A DNA stretch of 64,000 nt from an endosymbiont of Escarpia spicata (GTDB taxonomy: Bacteria > Pseudomonadota > Gammaproteobacteria > Chromatiales > Chromatiaceae), in the NCBI GenBank assembly GCA_003349915.1, contig QFXE01000011.1:31523-95522 (forward strand), in the 5' to 3' direction. The position numbers and the translations under genes are program-made. The stretch's first letter is position 1. The number at the start of each line of letters is the position of its first letter. The notes below the pieces were generated by a model. It did not search any database, was not told where the DNA came from, and saw only the letters and a list, made by a program, of their open reading frames with translations. This document shows, in pieces, positions 55,548-64,000 of the stretch.

Positions 55548-56735
55548 TTACCACTTAACCCCCCTGAAAATAACATCTTTGCGAATATTGCCCTTATATT
55601 GCTCAACCACTTTAAACATCTCCTCCATAACCTCGTCAGTCAAATAGTGTGGATCAACACCAATTTCCTGAAGCCCTTGATATGTTGGATTATAATAGTG
55701 TTCTTCTGCCTCCTTACGCGGATTTTCAATGTGCTTAATCGTCACATTGTAACCAAGTTTGTCTCCGACACGCTTGGTGATCTCAGCCAATTCGTTTGCT
55801 GTAAAAGTTTCCATAATTTGGTTAAAAATACGTAATTCACCTTTTTTCGCCGGTGTCATAGCTGCCATATAAACGCACTGCAAAGTATCTTTGAGATTCA
55901 GATAACCACGTGTCTGTCCACCTTTTCCATATACAGTGAGCGGATACCCTTCAATGGATTGTGTGATAAATCGATTAACAATCGTTCCGAACACTTCGTC
56001 GTAGTTGAAAATTGGGCGTAAACGCGGGTCGATTTTTGTTTCGGCTGTTTCAATACCATATACAGGGCCTTGCATCAGATCTGTAATGCTGAGGTCCCAC
56101 ATGCGCACGCCAAACCAATAGAGGTCAGTATCCATTATTTTTGTTGTGTGATATAAAGACCCGGCTTGTCGCGGGTATAAGAACTTTTGTTTTCTTCCTT
56201 TATGCTCTACTTCAAGCCAACCTTCTTCGATATCAATGTTCGGTGTACCGTACACACCCATCGTTCCAAGCTTGATGATATGTGTACGCGGAGCAAGATC
56301 ACGCACTGCATACATCAAACTACTAGACACCAAAAGATTATTTCGAATCGTAAAATTTGACTTCTTATAGTCCATCATTGAGTAAGGTGCAGATGGCATT
56401 TCTGCATAATGCACCACCGATTCTGGTATACCTGTAAACTCCGAATTTATTGCCCAGTCGTACGTAATGCGACCATCAAAGAATGAACGTGTAAACTCCG
56501 CATCTGATAAATCACCAATGGAAACTTTTATCTCATACCCCGTTTTCTCATGCCAAATCTTTGCCCTTTCGATCAAAGTAGGCACTGGATACAACATCCC
56601 TACATCGATTTCTGTACAGGAATTTCTTCTCAAGTAGTTGTCTACAACGGTAACTTCATATCCATTATTAGAGAAATACATAGCAGTTGGCCAACCGAGA
56701 TACCCATCGCCACCTAAAATCAGTACATGTGCCAT
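55548..56735 (-). CDS. SQD1-like NAD-dependent sugar epimerase/dehydratase (UDP-sulfoquinovose synthase family)
   Basis: 395-residue extended short-chain dehydrogenase. Nucleotide-binding GGDGYLGW (residues 8-15). Long stretches match plant/cyanobacterial SQD1: SAPYSMMD, IKLGTMGVYGTPNIDIEEG, YHTTK (Tyr195/Lys199), VYGKGGQTRGYLNLKDTLQC, NPRKEAEEHYYN. SQD1 makes UDP-sulfoquinovose from UDP-glucose and sulfite. Two positions differ from the SQD1 I remember: the Glu after TMG is Val161, and GEQRSAPYS is AEMPSAPYS (the Arg is lost). It may therefore make a different sugar. AGGGA lies 9 nt upstream of the ATG. It follows the 4,6-dehydratase gene by 15 nt. Confidence 0.8.
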   Translation of the reverse strand: MAHVLILGGDGYLGWPTAMYFSNNGYEVTVVDNYLRRNSCTEIDVGMLYPVPTLIERAKIWHEKTGYEIKVSIGDLSDAEFTRSFFDGRITYDWAINSEFTGIPESVVHYAEMPSAPYSMMDYKKSNFTIRNNLLVSSSLMYAVRDLAPRTHIIKLGTMGVYGTPNIDIEEGWLEVEHKGRKQKFLYPRQAGSLYHTTKIMDTDLYWFGVRMWDLSITDLMQGPVYGIETAETKIDPRLRPIFNYDEVFGTIVNRFITQSIEGYPLTVYGKGGQTRGYLNLKDTLQCVYMAAMTPAKKGELRIFNQIMETFTANELAEITKRVGDKLGYNVTIKHIENPRKEAEEHYYNPTYQGLQEIGVDPHYLTDEVMEEMFKVVEQYKGNIRKDVIFRGVKW

Positions 56736-56750
56736 CTTTACGTCCCTTAT

Positions 56751-57800
56751 TTAGAGTTCAAGATTTTCAATTACTTTGTTGTCGATGATATATGCTTTTA
56801 TCTCTTCAACACTCATATAGGGCTCACTGGAACTCACATAAGCATTATTAACTTCTTTGTTGGTTAATGTCTCGTAATCTTCATAGTCAATGGTTTCATA
56901 TATTGGTGGTATCGAGGGTTTAATCATAAACATACGATCAAGTTCATACGCACGCACCGTTTCTTCATCCGTCATCAGCTCTTCATAAAGTTTTTCACCA
57001 GGCTTACTACCGATAAATTCAATCTCAATATCTTTCGGGTCTCTATTAAATTGAGGGGCAACAACTTCTATCATCGCCTTGGCTAAATCCATAATACGCA
57101 TGACCGGCATTTTTGTGACGAACACTTCACCACCTTTAGCGAGTAGCGATGCCTCGAGAACAAGACGCGCCGCTTCTTGAATCGTCATAATAAATCGAGT
57201 CATTCGTTCATCGGTTATTGTTATTTTATTTCCGGCTTGAATCTGTTTGTAGAAAATGGGGCAGACGGATCCTTTTGAACCGATAACATTTCCAAAACGC
57301 GTACTATTAAAAACAATATCTTTTGACGCTTTGATATTCAGTGCAGACGTCATCAATCGCTCACCTAAAAGCTTTGTCGTACCCATAACATTAGTAGGAT
57401 TTACCGCCTTATCGCTACTGGTATAGATAACGCGACTGACTTTGTCTGACTCTAATGCAGCCTGAATAACATTTGAGGTTCCATCTGCATTCGTTTTCAC
57501 AGCATCCAGAGGACTTATCTCGCTGATAATCACATGCTTCATTGCTGCAGTATGTAGGATAATATCGACATCTTTACACAGATATTTCAAGCGATCTAAA
57601 TCCCGAATATCACAGAAAAACCCATTGAGTCTCGGTTCTTTTCGATACTCCTCGTTTAAGAAGAATAGTGCTGCTTCATTATTATCAATCGCCTTAATCT
57701 CTTTGATATCGAAATCCAGCAACTGCTTAATCAACTCTTTTCCTATGGTACCCGCAGCACCTGTTATCAATACTTTTGTATTTTTAAATAAATTTTTCAC
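56751..57800 (-). CDS. Nucleotide-sugar 4,6-dehydratase (CapD/PseB-like polysaccharide biosynthesis protein)
   Basis: 349 residues. Rossmann motif GAAGTIG (residues 14-20), HTAAMKHVIISEISPLDAVK, and the catalytic SSDKAVNPTNVMGTTKLLGE (Ser/Asp/Lys with Met in place of Tyr, typical of the inverting or retaining UDP-GlcNAc 4,6-dehydratases FlaA1/PseB/CapD). FNSTRFGNVIGSKGSVCPIF and KPGEKLYEELMTDEE complete the family signature. No membrane helices, so it is the soluble short form. It likely makes a 4-keto-6-deoxy-HexNAc for the capsule repeat. Confidence 0.88.
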   Translation of the reverse strand: MKNLFKNTKVLITGAAGTIGKELIKQLLDFDIKEIKAIDNNEAALFFLNEEYRKEPRLNGFFCDIRDLDRLKYLCKDVDIILHTAAMKHVIISEISPLDAVKTNADGTSNVIQAALESDKVSRVIYTSSDKAVNPTNVMGTTKLLGERLMTSALNIKASKDIVFNSTRFGNVIGSKGSVCPIFYKQIQAGNKITITDERMTRFIMTIQEAARLVLEASLLAKGGEVFVTKMPVMRIMDLAKAMIEVVAPQFNRDPKDIEIEFIGSKPGEKLYEELMTDEETVRAYELDRMFMIKPSIPPIYETIDYEDYETLTNKEVNNAYVSSSEPYMSVEEIKAYIIDNKVIENLEL

Positions 57801-57842
57801 TAGTTAAGCCCTTCCATATTAAGTTTAAAAAATTATTTATTA

Positions 57843-58943
57843 TTAATCCTGATGCTCTCTGATTGTGGTAATCGCCATCCTGGCTATACCAAACAGCATC
57901 AGCAATACGATGAGTGCGGTGACCAGGATATAAACCCTGTCCGGGTACTTGGCCTCCTCTGCCAGGGAGGGCTTGCTGACAACAACCAAGTGCTTCATCT
58001 TCTTTGAAACTTCAGCCCTTGACTGCCCAAGAGCCGCCAACGCTGAAGCGTAGGCGTCTTTAGTAAACTCCAGATCAAGCTGGAGATTGGTATATTCTAC
58101 CATCAAGTCGTTCAGCTCTTCGTCCCCTTCACCAATCAATCGCTGTTTTTCATCGGTTATCTGCTCTGTAAGCGCCCGTATACGCTCCTGACTGGCGATC
58201 ACTTGCGGAGAACTACTCTTTTGGAAACCAAGAAGCTGTTTTAGTTTGGCCTTCTCCTGACTGAGTTCACCCTCCAGAACATCCATTATGGCAGTCAGTG
58301 ACTGACCCTGCTGCTCAGGACTGAATATCTGGTATTTGTTCTGAAATTCCAACAGATTTTGCTTGGAAACCTTTAGTGAATCCTGCGCTTTAACCAACTG
58401 CTGTTCCACAAACTCGTACTGTGCCATAGTAAGATGGTGAATGATCTCGTTCACTACGCTCTCAGCGTGTTGCAGTATGGCTTCAAGCAGCCGCTTGGCA
58501 TAAGCTCGTTCAAATGCCTGCACCTCAACAAACAACAGCCCTGACAACTCCTCAAAGTGGACAGAAATATGGTCCTGGTAATACACCAGATACTCTTCCC
58601 AGGTTGCACCGGCAGATAGAGTGGAAAACAGGTCAGCACCGCTTTCCTGGTAGTGCGCCCTGTGATTAAGTTCCTTATCGAGGAAGGCCAGCATATCGCC
58701 GGATACCAGATACTCCTTCATGATGCGTTCATCTTCCAGACCGGAGGGATTACCTATCCCCAGCAAACCGATATCAAGACTGTTTGAGCTGCTACCACTC
58801 TCCTTGATGGTAAAAATAGTCTGACTCGTGTAACGATTAGAGGCCATCAGTCCGTAATAAAGCAGGAGCAGAGTAAAAGGGATAATGACCAGGATTAGCA
58901 GACTGGCGCTGCGGTCTACCTTGATGAATAAATTCTTTGCCAC
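57843..58943 (-). CDS. kpsE: Capsule export inner-membrane protein KpsE (PCP-3 type)
   Basis: 366 residues. Membrane helices at both ends (SASLLILVIIPFTLLLLYYG; VYILVTALIVLLMLFGIARM) and a long periplasmic helical hairpin (QYEFVEQQLVKAQDSLKVSK; LTEQITDEKQRLIGEGDEEL). N-terminal beta segment NRYTSQTIFTIKESGSS and pre-TM Pro motif KPSLAEEAKYPDR are typical of KpsE/BexC/CtrB. It links the KpsMT transporter to the KpsD channel. It starts 2 nt after the kpsT stop. Confidence 0.93.
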   Translation of the reverse strand: MAKNLFIKVDRSASLLILVIIPFTLLLLYYGLMASNRYTSQTIFTIKESGSSSNSLDIGLLGIGNPSGLEDERIMKEYLVSGDMLAFLDKELNHRAHYQESGADLFSTLSAGATWEEYLVYYQDHISVHFEELSGLLFVEVQAFERAYAKRLLEAILQHAESVVNEIIHHLTMAQYEFVEQQLVKAQDSLKVSKQNLLEFQNKYQIFSPEQQGQSLTAIMDVLEGELSQEKAKLKQLLGFQKSSSPQVIASQERIRALTEQITDEKQRLIGEGDEELNDLMVEYTNLQLDLEFTKDAYASALAALGQSRAEVSKKMKHLVVVSKPSLAEEAKYPDRVYILVTALIVLLMLFGIARMAITTIREHQD

Positions 58944-58945
58944 GG

Positions 58946-59611
58946 TTACGCTACCTGCCCCTTCTGATAGGCCACCACCGCCTCTTTTATATCTTCGTAT
59001 ATATGCATTTGACCATTTTCAAGATAGATTCCGACATCACAGTCACGAATCAGCTCCTTCATGTTGTGGGACACTTTGATGATCTTGGCATTGTCCTTTT
59101 TCTCTTGCAAAGCAGCTCGGCTTTTCTCTTTAAACCGCTGGTCACCCACAGCTGTTATCTCATCCATCAGATAGATATCAAAATCGAACGCCATACTGGT
59201 GGCAAAGGAGAGTCTTGCCCGCATACCACTGGAATAGGTTTTTACGGGCATATCAAAGTATTCACCCAGCTCCGTAAATTCGTGGATAAATTTAATCTTT
59301 CGATAGACCTCATGTTCACTGTCACCATAGATGCGGCAGACAAAGCGGGCGTTATCACGACCTGACATGCTGCCTTGGACCCCACCCTGCAGGCCCATGG
59401 GCCAGGATATTCTTCCTTCACTCAGAATGCGGCCATGATTAGGATAGTCGATTCCACCCAGTAGCCGAAGCAGCGTGGATTTTCCCATACCATTTCGACC
59501 TAAAATTCCAATATTGCAATCCGGCGGAAATTCTATATTCACATCACGCAGTACGTATTTGCGCCCCTTCTGGGTGGGATAATATTTTGTAACATTTTTC
59601 AGGCGTATCAT
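58946..59611 (-). CDS. kpsT: Capsule ABC exporter ATPase KpsT
   Basis: 221 residues. Walker A GRNGMGKST (38-46), signature TYSSGMRARLSFATSMAFDF and Walker B IYLMDEITAVGD. Length and the short form without a C-terminal carbohydrate-binding domain fit group 2 capsule systems (KpsT/CtrD) rather than Wzt-type O-antigen exporters. It energises export through KpsM. Its start overlaps the kpsM stop (ATGA). Confidence 0.95.
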   Translation of the reverse strand: MIRLKNVTKYYPTQKGRKYVLRDVNIEFPPDCNIGILGRNGMGKSTLLRLLGGIDYPNHGRILSEGRISWPMGLQGGVQGSMSGRDNARFVCRIYGDSEHEVYRKIKFIHEFTELGEYFDMPVKTYSSGMRARLSFATSMAFDFDIYLMDEITAVGDQRFKEKSRAALQEKKDNAKIIKVSHNMKELIRDCDVGIYLENGQMHIYEDIKEAVVAYQKGQVA

Positions 59612-60390
59612 GTAGCTACCATCCGCACCCAGTTGGCCCGGTAGCTAAGCAAACCAAAGGTGGTACTCGCCAAGGCAAAGAGCAAAACGAATAACAGGCT
59701 CACATCTCCCGACTCAAAACCACGAAAATAGAACAGGTGATTAAGTTCAACTACGTGAAGCAGCGGATTCCAGAGCAGCCAATGATGATACTCCGTCGGT
59801 ACAACAAAAAGCGGAAAAAGAATTCCTGACATAAAATACATAGGCCGGAAGACTAATAGGGGCACCAGCTTCATTATCTCCGGATAGAGCGTCCCGTACA
59901 CTGAAAAGGTCAATCCAATGCCGAATGTCAGGAGGTAAAGCAAAGCGTTGACAACAATCAGGCCAAGGAGATCATGAACCCCTATCTCGTAGTCGAGGAA
60001 CCACCCGGCAATAAAGAGCAGCATGAGGTAGCTTGCAAAATAGACAATCGATTCCAGAATAATACGTGCCAGCACCGGATCAACCGGACGTACCTGCCGA
60101 TAGTTAAACAGCCCCCGGTTTGATTCAATCGCATTCATACACCGGGTTGCTGTTGTTCTAAAAAAAAGGAAGGGAACGATGCCTGTTGCAAGGAAGAGAG
60201 GTACGGGGATCCCTGCAAATTCACTACGTCCCATGGCACTCCAGATGATGGAGAGGACAATAACATGGGTCATGGGTTCCAAGAGCGCCCAGACATAACC
60301 AAGCCGGTACTTGCCAAAGCGTGTTTTCAACTCTCGAACGAAGAGCGCGAAGACAACGGATTTCTGGATTTCAAAGGGAGAACGAGACAC
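59608..60390 (-). CDS. kpsM: Capsule ABC exporter permease KpsM
   Basis: 260 residues of the ABC-2 family with about six membrane helices (VIVLSIIWSAM; IPVPLFLATGIVPFLFFRTT; YFASYLMLLFIAGWFLD; LIVVNALLYLLTFGIGLTFS; LLFVLLFALASTTFGLLSYR). N-terminal RELKTRFGKYRLGYVWALLE is characteristic of KpsM/CtrC. It forms the transmembrane channel with KpsT. Sixteen nt separate it from kpsD. Confidence 0.94.
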   Translation of the reverse strand: MSRSPFEIQKSVVFALFVRELKTRFGKYRLGYVWALLEPMTHVIVLSIIWSAMGRSEFAGIPVPLFLATGIVPFLFFRTTATRCMNAIESNRGLFNYRQVRPVDPVLARIILESIVYFASYLMLLFIAGWFLDYEIGVHDLLGLIVVNALLYLLTFGIGLTFSVYGTLYPEIMKLVPLLVFRPMYFMSGILFPLFVVPTEYHHWLLWNPLLHVVELNHLFYFRGFESGDVSLLFVLLFALASTTFGLLSYRANWVRMVAT

Positions 60391-60405
60391 AAGTTCTTTT
60401 TTGCC

Positions 60406-62058
60406 TCATAAGGTGAAAGCAACTTTCGCCGAAATGGCAATCTTGTAGATGACATCCATCAAATCCAAGGCAAACTGTCTTGTCTTGGGATCTACCCTCG
60501 GCGGTACAATAATCTCATCACCCGGCTTGATGATGGCCTGTGGATCAGTTACCTCAACCTCGGCATTGGGGTGGTGGATGATGACTTTTTCTGTATCTGC
60601 CCGGTCTGAGTAGCCACCGGCTTTTTCGATATACTGTTCTGCTGTCCAGCCTTCACGATGAGTAACGGCATGCATCATCATCACCTCGCCGACCGTTCGA
60701 ACAATCTGTGTATTGGTGGGAATAACAAGAGTGTCTTCTGGCTCCAGCAGAATGTTCTGTTGAACCCCATCCTGTGAAGTCACTACTCTTCCCAGGGGAT
60801 CAATCAGGCGGGCTCGTTCGGCAAACTTGGCCATCAACTCAGCCTCTTGGGTACGAATCCCCACCTCACCATGGGAGCCGGATAACGCCAGCATGGAGCT
60901 GCGTTCCAAACGAAACAGGCTGTCACTGATAGCATCCTTCTGTGCCACGGCCACCGAAACCCGGCGTAAGTGAATCGCCTCAGTATTCGCCAATCCGGGA
61001 TCGACCGGGATGTGATTAAGCACATCTACCAGACGGGAACCCCGTTTTACAGACAGCGTAGCCGGGCCGTTAAATTCGCCCTGGATGTTGATCAGAATGG
61101 TATTGGCGCGTCCATCGTCCCTGAGCGTTACCGTATCGCCATCATGCAAGGAATAATCAAGAAAGGTCATAAGTGACATGGTCTGCTTCACCGGCAGACC
61201 GCTGCGCATGCCGATAATAGTGACCTCAGTCGCCTGTGCCGCCTTGGGGATCACCTTGAGGATCTCGCCACCCAAGGAACTCGCTGATATCATCTCGACG
61301 AATGCACTGCGAGCCACATTGCCTTCAAGCTGAATAACGGCCCCACGCTGTTTGACCAGGATGGTGTCATTTTCCTGTAGCTGGAGTGAAGCGATCTTAC
61401 CCTTAAGGATAAAATCGTAGAGGTCGGTCGTGTTGATGGTTTTTCCAGCACGGATGATCTCAATTTTACGGTAGCTGCCCAGTTTGGGATCGATGCCACC
61501 CGCCAGATCAAGAAAATAGAGAATACTGTCAGAAGGAAGACCGGCGTAGCGGCCAGGATTGCTGACCATGCCCGTCACATAGACAGCAACCGGCTGCGCT
61601 GTGGCGAGGTTGGTGTAAACATCAAAATTGCTCGTGTAGACCTTCTTGATATGCGCCCTGACGGCACTGGTCAGATCGGCATTTTTTACACCTTCAAGTT
61701 TCAGGGGCCCTATCTCCGGCATGAAGACATTACCTTGACTGTCTATGGTATAAATATCTTTTATGGTCACAGCCCCCCACGCAGCGACGGCTACCTTGTC
61801 ACCAGGCGCAAGGATATAGCTGGGATTGAGCCCGTCACCTCGTGTCTTGAGGAAATTTCCGCTAAAAAGCTTTGCACCGAACGGCTCGATCACGTCCCCT
61901 TCTTGAACAACAACTGGAGGAGTGGGTGAAACAATCTCTACGGCGTGGAGTGGCCATGCCAAACCCCAAAGTACAACGAGGATAAACAGAGTGATGAAAC
62001 GCTTCGTCAGCCGATACACCCCCATCCAGACTCCATAAAATTGTTTGGTATCAGTCAT
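60406..62058 (-). CDS. kpsD: Outer-membrane capsule export protein KpsD (OPX family)
   Basis: 550 residues. The ATG at 62058 is fixed by ATGA overlap with the upstream lipoprotein stop. Signal peptide FITLFILVVLWGLAWPLHAV. Poly_export domain (NPSYILAPGDKVAVAAWGAV; SQGNVFMPEIGPLKLEGV), several SLBB beta-grasp domains (VYVTGMVSNPGRYAGLPSDS; VIQLEGNVARSAFVEMISAS; ILINIQGEFNGPATLSVKRG) and a C-terminal KpsD end (IIKPGDEIIVPPRVDPKTRQ). It conveys capsule across the periplasm and outer membrane. No lipobox Cys after the signal, as in E. coli KpsD. Confidence 0.93.
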   Translation of the reverse strand: MTDTKQFYGVWMGVYRLTKRFITLFILVVLWGLAWPLHAVEIVSPTPPVVVQEGDVIEPFGAKLFSGNFLKTRGDGLNPSYILAPGDKVAVAAWGAVTIKDIYTIDSQGNVFMPEIGPLKLEGVKNADLTSAVRAHIKKVYTSNFDVYTNLATAQPVAVYVTGMVSNPGRYAGLPSDSILYFLDLAGGIDPKLGSYRKIEIIRAGKTINTTDLYDFILKGKIASLQLQENDTILVKQRGAVIQLEGNVARSAFVEMISASSLGGEILKVIPKAAQATEVTIIGMRSGLPVKQTMSLMTFLDYSLHDGDTVTLRDDGRANTILINIQGEFNGPATLSVKRGSRLVDVLNHIPVDPGLANTEAIHLRRVSVAVAQKDAISDSLFRLERSSMLALSGSHGEVGIRTQEAELMAKFAERARLIDPLGRVVTSQDGVQQNILLEPEDTLVIPTNTQIVRTVGEVMMMHAVTHREGWTAEQYIEKAGGYSDRADTEKVIIHHPNAEVEVTDPQAIIKPGDEIIVPPRVDPKTRQFALDLMDVIYKIAISAKVAFTL

Positions 62059-62435
62059 TTTATGGAACCCGTTAAAAAGACATCTCCGGAGAAAAACCAA
62101 TTGTGTCCGTCATTACAGGCCACTCGCCCTCTGGTGATCCCAGAGGAAGGATTCATGGTAATCGTAACAGGCCGACAGCGCCTGCCACTTGCTGCGGCGT
62201 ATAACTCGCCTGCAACGAATATGACCGAACCCGCGGCACCGCTCTCCCCGGGGTTCATTGTTGGAATTTCAGTGAGAATGGCCGCTTCAAGGGGATTGCT
62301 GACGAAATAGGTAGCAACAACCTTCTGCACGGTCTCTGTCTTAGCCAATGGAGCACTCATAGAGGTAGCACATCCTGTGACTGATGCCAGACAGGCAGTC
62401 AATATGAGCAGGTGGATTTTTCTGTCAGTTTCCAT
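62055..62435 (-). CDS. Small lipoprotein translationally coupled to kpsD
   Basis: 126 residues. METDRKIHLLILTACLASVT ends in a lipobox (ASVTGC). The mature part has GSVIFVAGELYAAASGRRCR and GRVACNDGHNWFFSGDVFLT, with two further Cys. I recognise no named family, though such lipoproteins occur before OPX genes. Its stop overlaps the kpsD start (ATGA), so it is made in step with KpsD and could act as pilot or accessory for the capsule channel (inference). It heads the minus-strand capsule run. Confidence 0.75.
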   Translation of the reverse strand: METDRKIHLLILTACLASVTGCATSMSAPLAKTETVQKVVATYFVSNPLEAAILTEIPTMNPGESGAAGSVIFVAGELYAAASGRRCRPVTITMNPSSGITRGRVACNDGHNWFFSGDVFLTGSIK

Positions 62436-62925
62436 ACCAGGGAGATAAAAGGCGCTCAAAAGAGGGTAATAAACCTAAACAATGTAGTCTACAGATTAAG
62501 GAATCTCTGATCAATTGTCTTATCAAGCGCAGCGAGAAACCTGGTTCACATAACCCATTGATAATAGCAAGGTTTAAGACATCTTCCTTCATTCAGGTTG
62601 ACAACGGGCAATGAATAAAACCTGCTTCACTTTAACTTTATTATTCAAAATTACCGGGGAAATCCAGAGGATATATCGTCATTCATACCACCACGAGAAC
62701 CAAATATAAGGGGTGGACAGCGGAACAGAAATATACCGGAAACGATTCCAAGACTGGGAAATTGATCAGGCCACCAAAATTTTAACGCGCCCAGACGTCT
62801 ATAGTGCTAGATGCTTGCAAGGATCTATTAAGTCCAGCATCTACTCCACGCTAGAGATGTCAGTGATCAATATTTTGACCTACAATTCTAGTAGGTAGGA
62901 TGAAGTATGAAAAAGGAGAATGGCA
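62436..62925. other. Divergent intergenic region, probable capsule operon promoter
   Basis: About 490 bp between the capsule lipoprotein (minus) and a secreted protein (plus). A 61-codon plus-strand frame here has no ribosome-binding site or recognisable product. Promoters for both directions are expected but no convincing hexamer pair was found. A small hairpin (CCTAC-N7-GTAGG) lies about 30 nt before the secreted-protein start. Confidence 0.4.
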
Positions 62926-63660
62926 ATGCTGTACCCAAGATTTAAAATCCAGCTAACGCTCGCGCTAACAGCCCTTTTCATCGCAGGAAATGTTTTAGCG
63001 GAGCAGTATGTTTGCACAAGCTCTCCCTACAAGAATGATTTTTTTCAAGAAATAACGGGGGATAACGAGCCGGAGGCCTTCTTAGTGTGGAGAAATGACA
63101 CCCTGAATCTTGCGGATCTTGATGGGAAAGCAAGCAGTACGTTGAGACGTCGTTATTCGGCCTTTAACACCACCGAGAGAGTATTTGACACGCCTTGGGT
63201 GTCTCTGACAAGTGATGCACTTTTTGATGCCAATGGCGATCTGTTATCAGATTATGAACCCTTGTGGGGTGGAATTGGGCCAAAATGTGAGGGACGCGGT
63301 TTTGTAACCCATACCGCTACAAAATACGCAGTCGTATCGATCGGACAGGCTGTATTTAATAGCACGACCGAGATGGACGAAAGCTTCATCAAGGCATTTG
63401 TGCATGACACTACTGGACTTCTTGTTAAGACGCATACAATCGTGGGGAAAGCAGATAGCCGACTGAACCTAAAGAGATTGCAGTTCAGGGATTATGATGG
63501 TGACGGTAACGCTGAGTTAGTGGTAGTACGTAGAACTAACAAAACCACTCCCGACACCTACAGGGTAGTTATCAGAACATATGATCTGCTTACAGGCGTA
63601 CCAGAAGATGTAGCAGTGGAGACCCATTACGTAAGTAAATTTACTAATATGAATCCCTGA
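62926..63660 (+). CDS. Secreted protein of unknown function with calcium-loop-like motif
   Basis: 244 residues. The second ATG (62926) is preferred: AAGGAG is 7 nt upstream, against 1 nt for the ATG at 62920. Signal peptide KIQLTLALTALFIAGNVLA before EQYVC. The body is beta-rich with FRDYDGDGNAELVVVRRTNK, a DxDxDG loop as in FG-GAP/VCBS repeat proteins, and DALFDANGDLLSDYEPLWGG as a second weak loop. No enzyme signature seen. It stands alone on the plus strand beside the capsule promoter region. Confidence 0.7.
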   Translation: MLYPRFKIQLTLALTALFIAGNVLAEQYVCTSSPYKNDFFQEITGDNEPEAFLVWRNDTLNLADLDGKASSTLRRRYSAFNTTERVFDTPWVSLTSDALFDANGDLLSDYEPLWGGIGPKCEGRGFVTHTATKYAVVSIGQAVFNSTTEMDESFIKAFVHDTTGLLVKTHTIVGKADSRLNLKRLQFRDYDGDGNAELVVVRRTNKTTPDTYRVVIRTYDLLTGVPEDVAVETHYVSKFTNMNP

Positions 63661-63814
63661 TGATCGGCTCCGTTTTATTTGCGATGTCCGAAGCATTTCC
63701 AAGGGCCGCGGAAAAATAATTATCCAGCTTGGGTTTCTGGAATTATTTTGATGAACCAGTGTACCAAGCTGGCGGTGCGTGCCGATCGTGATTCAATATT
63801 CAGCATGGCTCTTT

Positions 63815-64000
63815 TTACCACAATATCCCTTTGCGATATACCCTGCTGGCCTTTTGCACCGAGGACTTGATACCCAGGTACGTCACGTTTCGAGCTAATC
63901 CCACCGCCTTGTCAATCGAGTCGATGATCTCACCCAGCAAGTGATTTTCCAGCACACCCCACACTCTTCCACTAGGTGCATATTCTGGCGAACGTGAACG
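63815..64000 (-). CDS. Unidentified partial reading frame at the window edge
   Basis: Sixty-one codons open to the right edge (EYAPSGRVWGVLENHLLGEI ... VGLARNVTYLGIKSSVQKAS, then VYRKGILW and stop). The amino-acid composition is protein-like, but I recognise no family. It could be the end of a gene, or a mobile-element fragment. Bases 63661-63814 between it and the secreted-protein gene hold nothing I can identify. Confidence 0.3.
   Translation of the reverse strand, partial: RSRSPEYAPSGRVWGVLENHLLGEIIDSIDKAVGLARNVTYLGIKSSVQKASRVYRKGILW

Noticed and set aside
62713..62898. Short plus-strand frame before the secreted-protein gene
   Set aside because: No ribosome-binding site, no recognisable peptide, and the position suggests promoter or leader sequence.
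63815..64000. Transposase fragment at the right edge
   Set aside because: No DDE motif or inverted repeat is visible, so I list it only as an unidentified partial frame.

Overview
The window reads as part of a Gammaproteobacterium chromosome. The evidence is a complete gsp-type type II secretion (T2SS) operon with gspA/gspB partners, a group 2 (Kps) capsule export locus, NarL-type two-component genes and a CusA-type RND pump. A sulfur-oxidising or host-associated relative of the Chromatiales would fit the cytochrome and multicopper oxidase content, but that is inference. No rRNA, tRNA, CRISPR array or intact insertion sequence was found.

Region A (1-28 kb, almost all on the minus strand) holds genes for exported redox and adhesive proteins. 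In transcription order these are: a response regulator/histidine kinase remnant; a nine-heme c-type cytochrome; a ~1,945-residue secreted protein with Cna_B/SdrD-like segments and a parallel beta-helix; three adjacent cupredoxin/multicopper-oxidase-like proteins, the last fused to Ig/cadherin-like repeats; a single-span membrane protein; a giant protein with 15 Calx-beta repeats and a GlyGly-CTERM-like tail; a SCO copper chaperone; and a monoheme cytochrome fused to a periplasmic-binding fold. I infer an extracellular oxidase/electron-transfer system, possibly acting on metals. The region is heavily damaged. Five single-base frameshifts, one 10-bp slippage duplication, one nonsense codon, one deletion fusing two genes, and one junction that truncates two convergent genes can be read directly. 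T2SS and capsule-export genes to the right are intact.

Region B (28-41.5 kb, minus strand) is a T2SS operon in the order gspD-E-F-G-H-I-J-K-L-M-(C/N-like)-A-B, with tight spacing and several ATGA overlaps. T2SS is the expected exporter for GlyGly-CTERM proteins and possibly for other products of region A.

Region C (42-45.5 kb) carries a NarL-type histidine kinase with an eroded ATP-binding domain, a divergent NarL/LuxR-type response regulator, and cysC (APS kinase).

Region D (45.7-62.5 kb) is the capsule locus. A degraded kpsC tail precedes an intact kpsS on the plus strand. Facing it is one long minus-strand run: lipoprotein, kpsD, kpsM, kpsT, kpsE, a 4,6-dehydratase, a UDP-sulfoquinovose-synthase-like enzyme, four sugar-transfer or unknown genes, and an intact kpsC. 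The 47.4-57.8 kb part is visibly AT-richer than its flanks and looks like an acquired serotype cassette between conserved export genes. The cysC gene and the SQD1-like enzyme suggest a sulfur-containing surface glycan. The right edge holds one small secreted protein and an unidentified partial reading frame.
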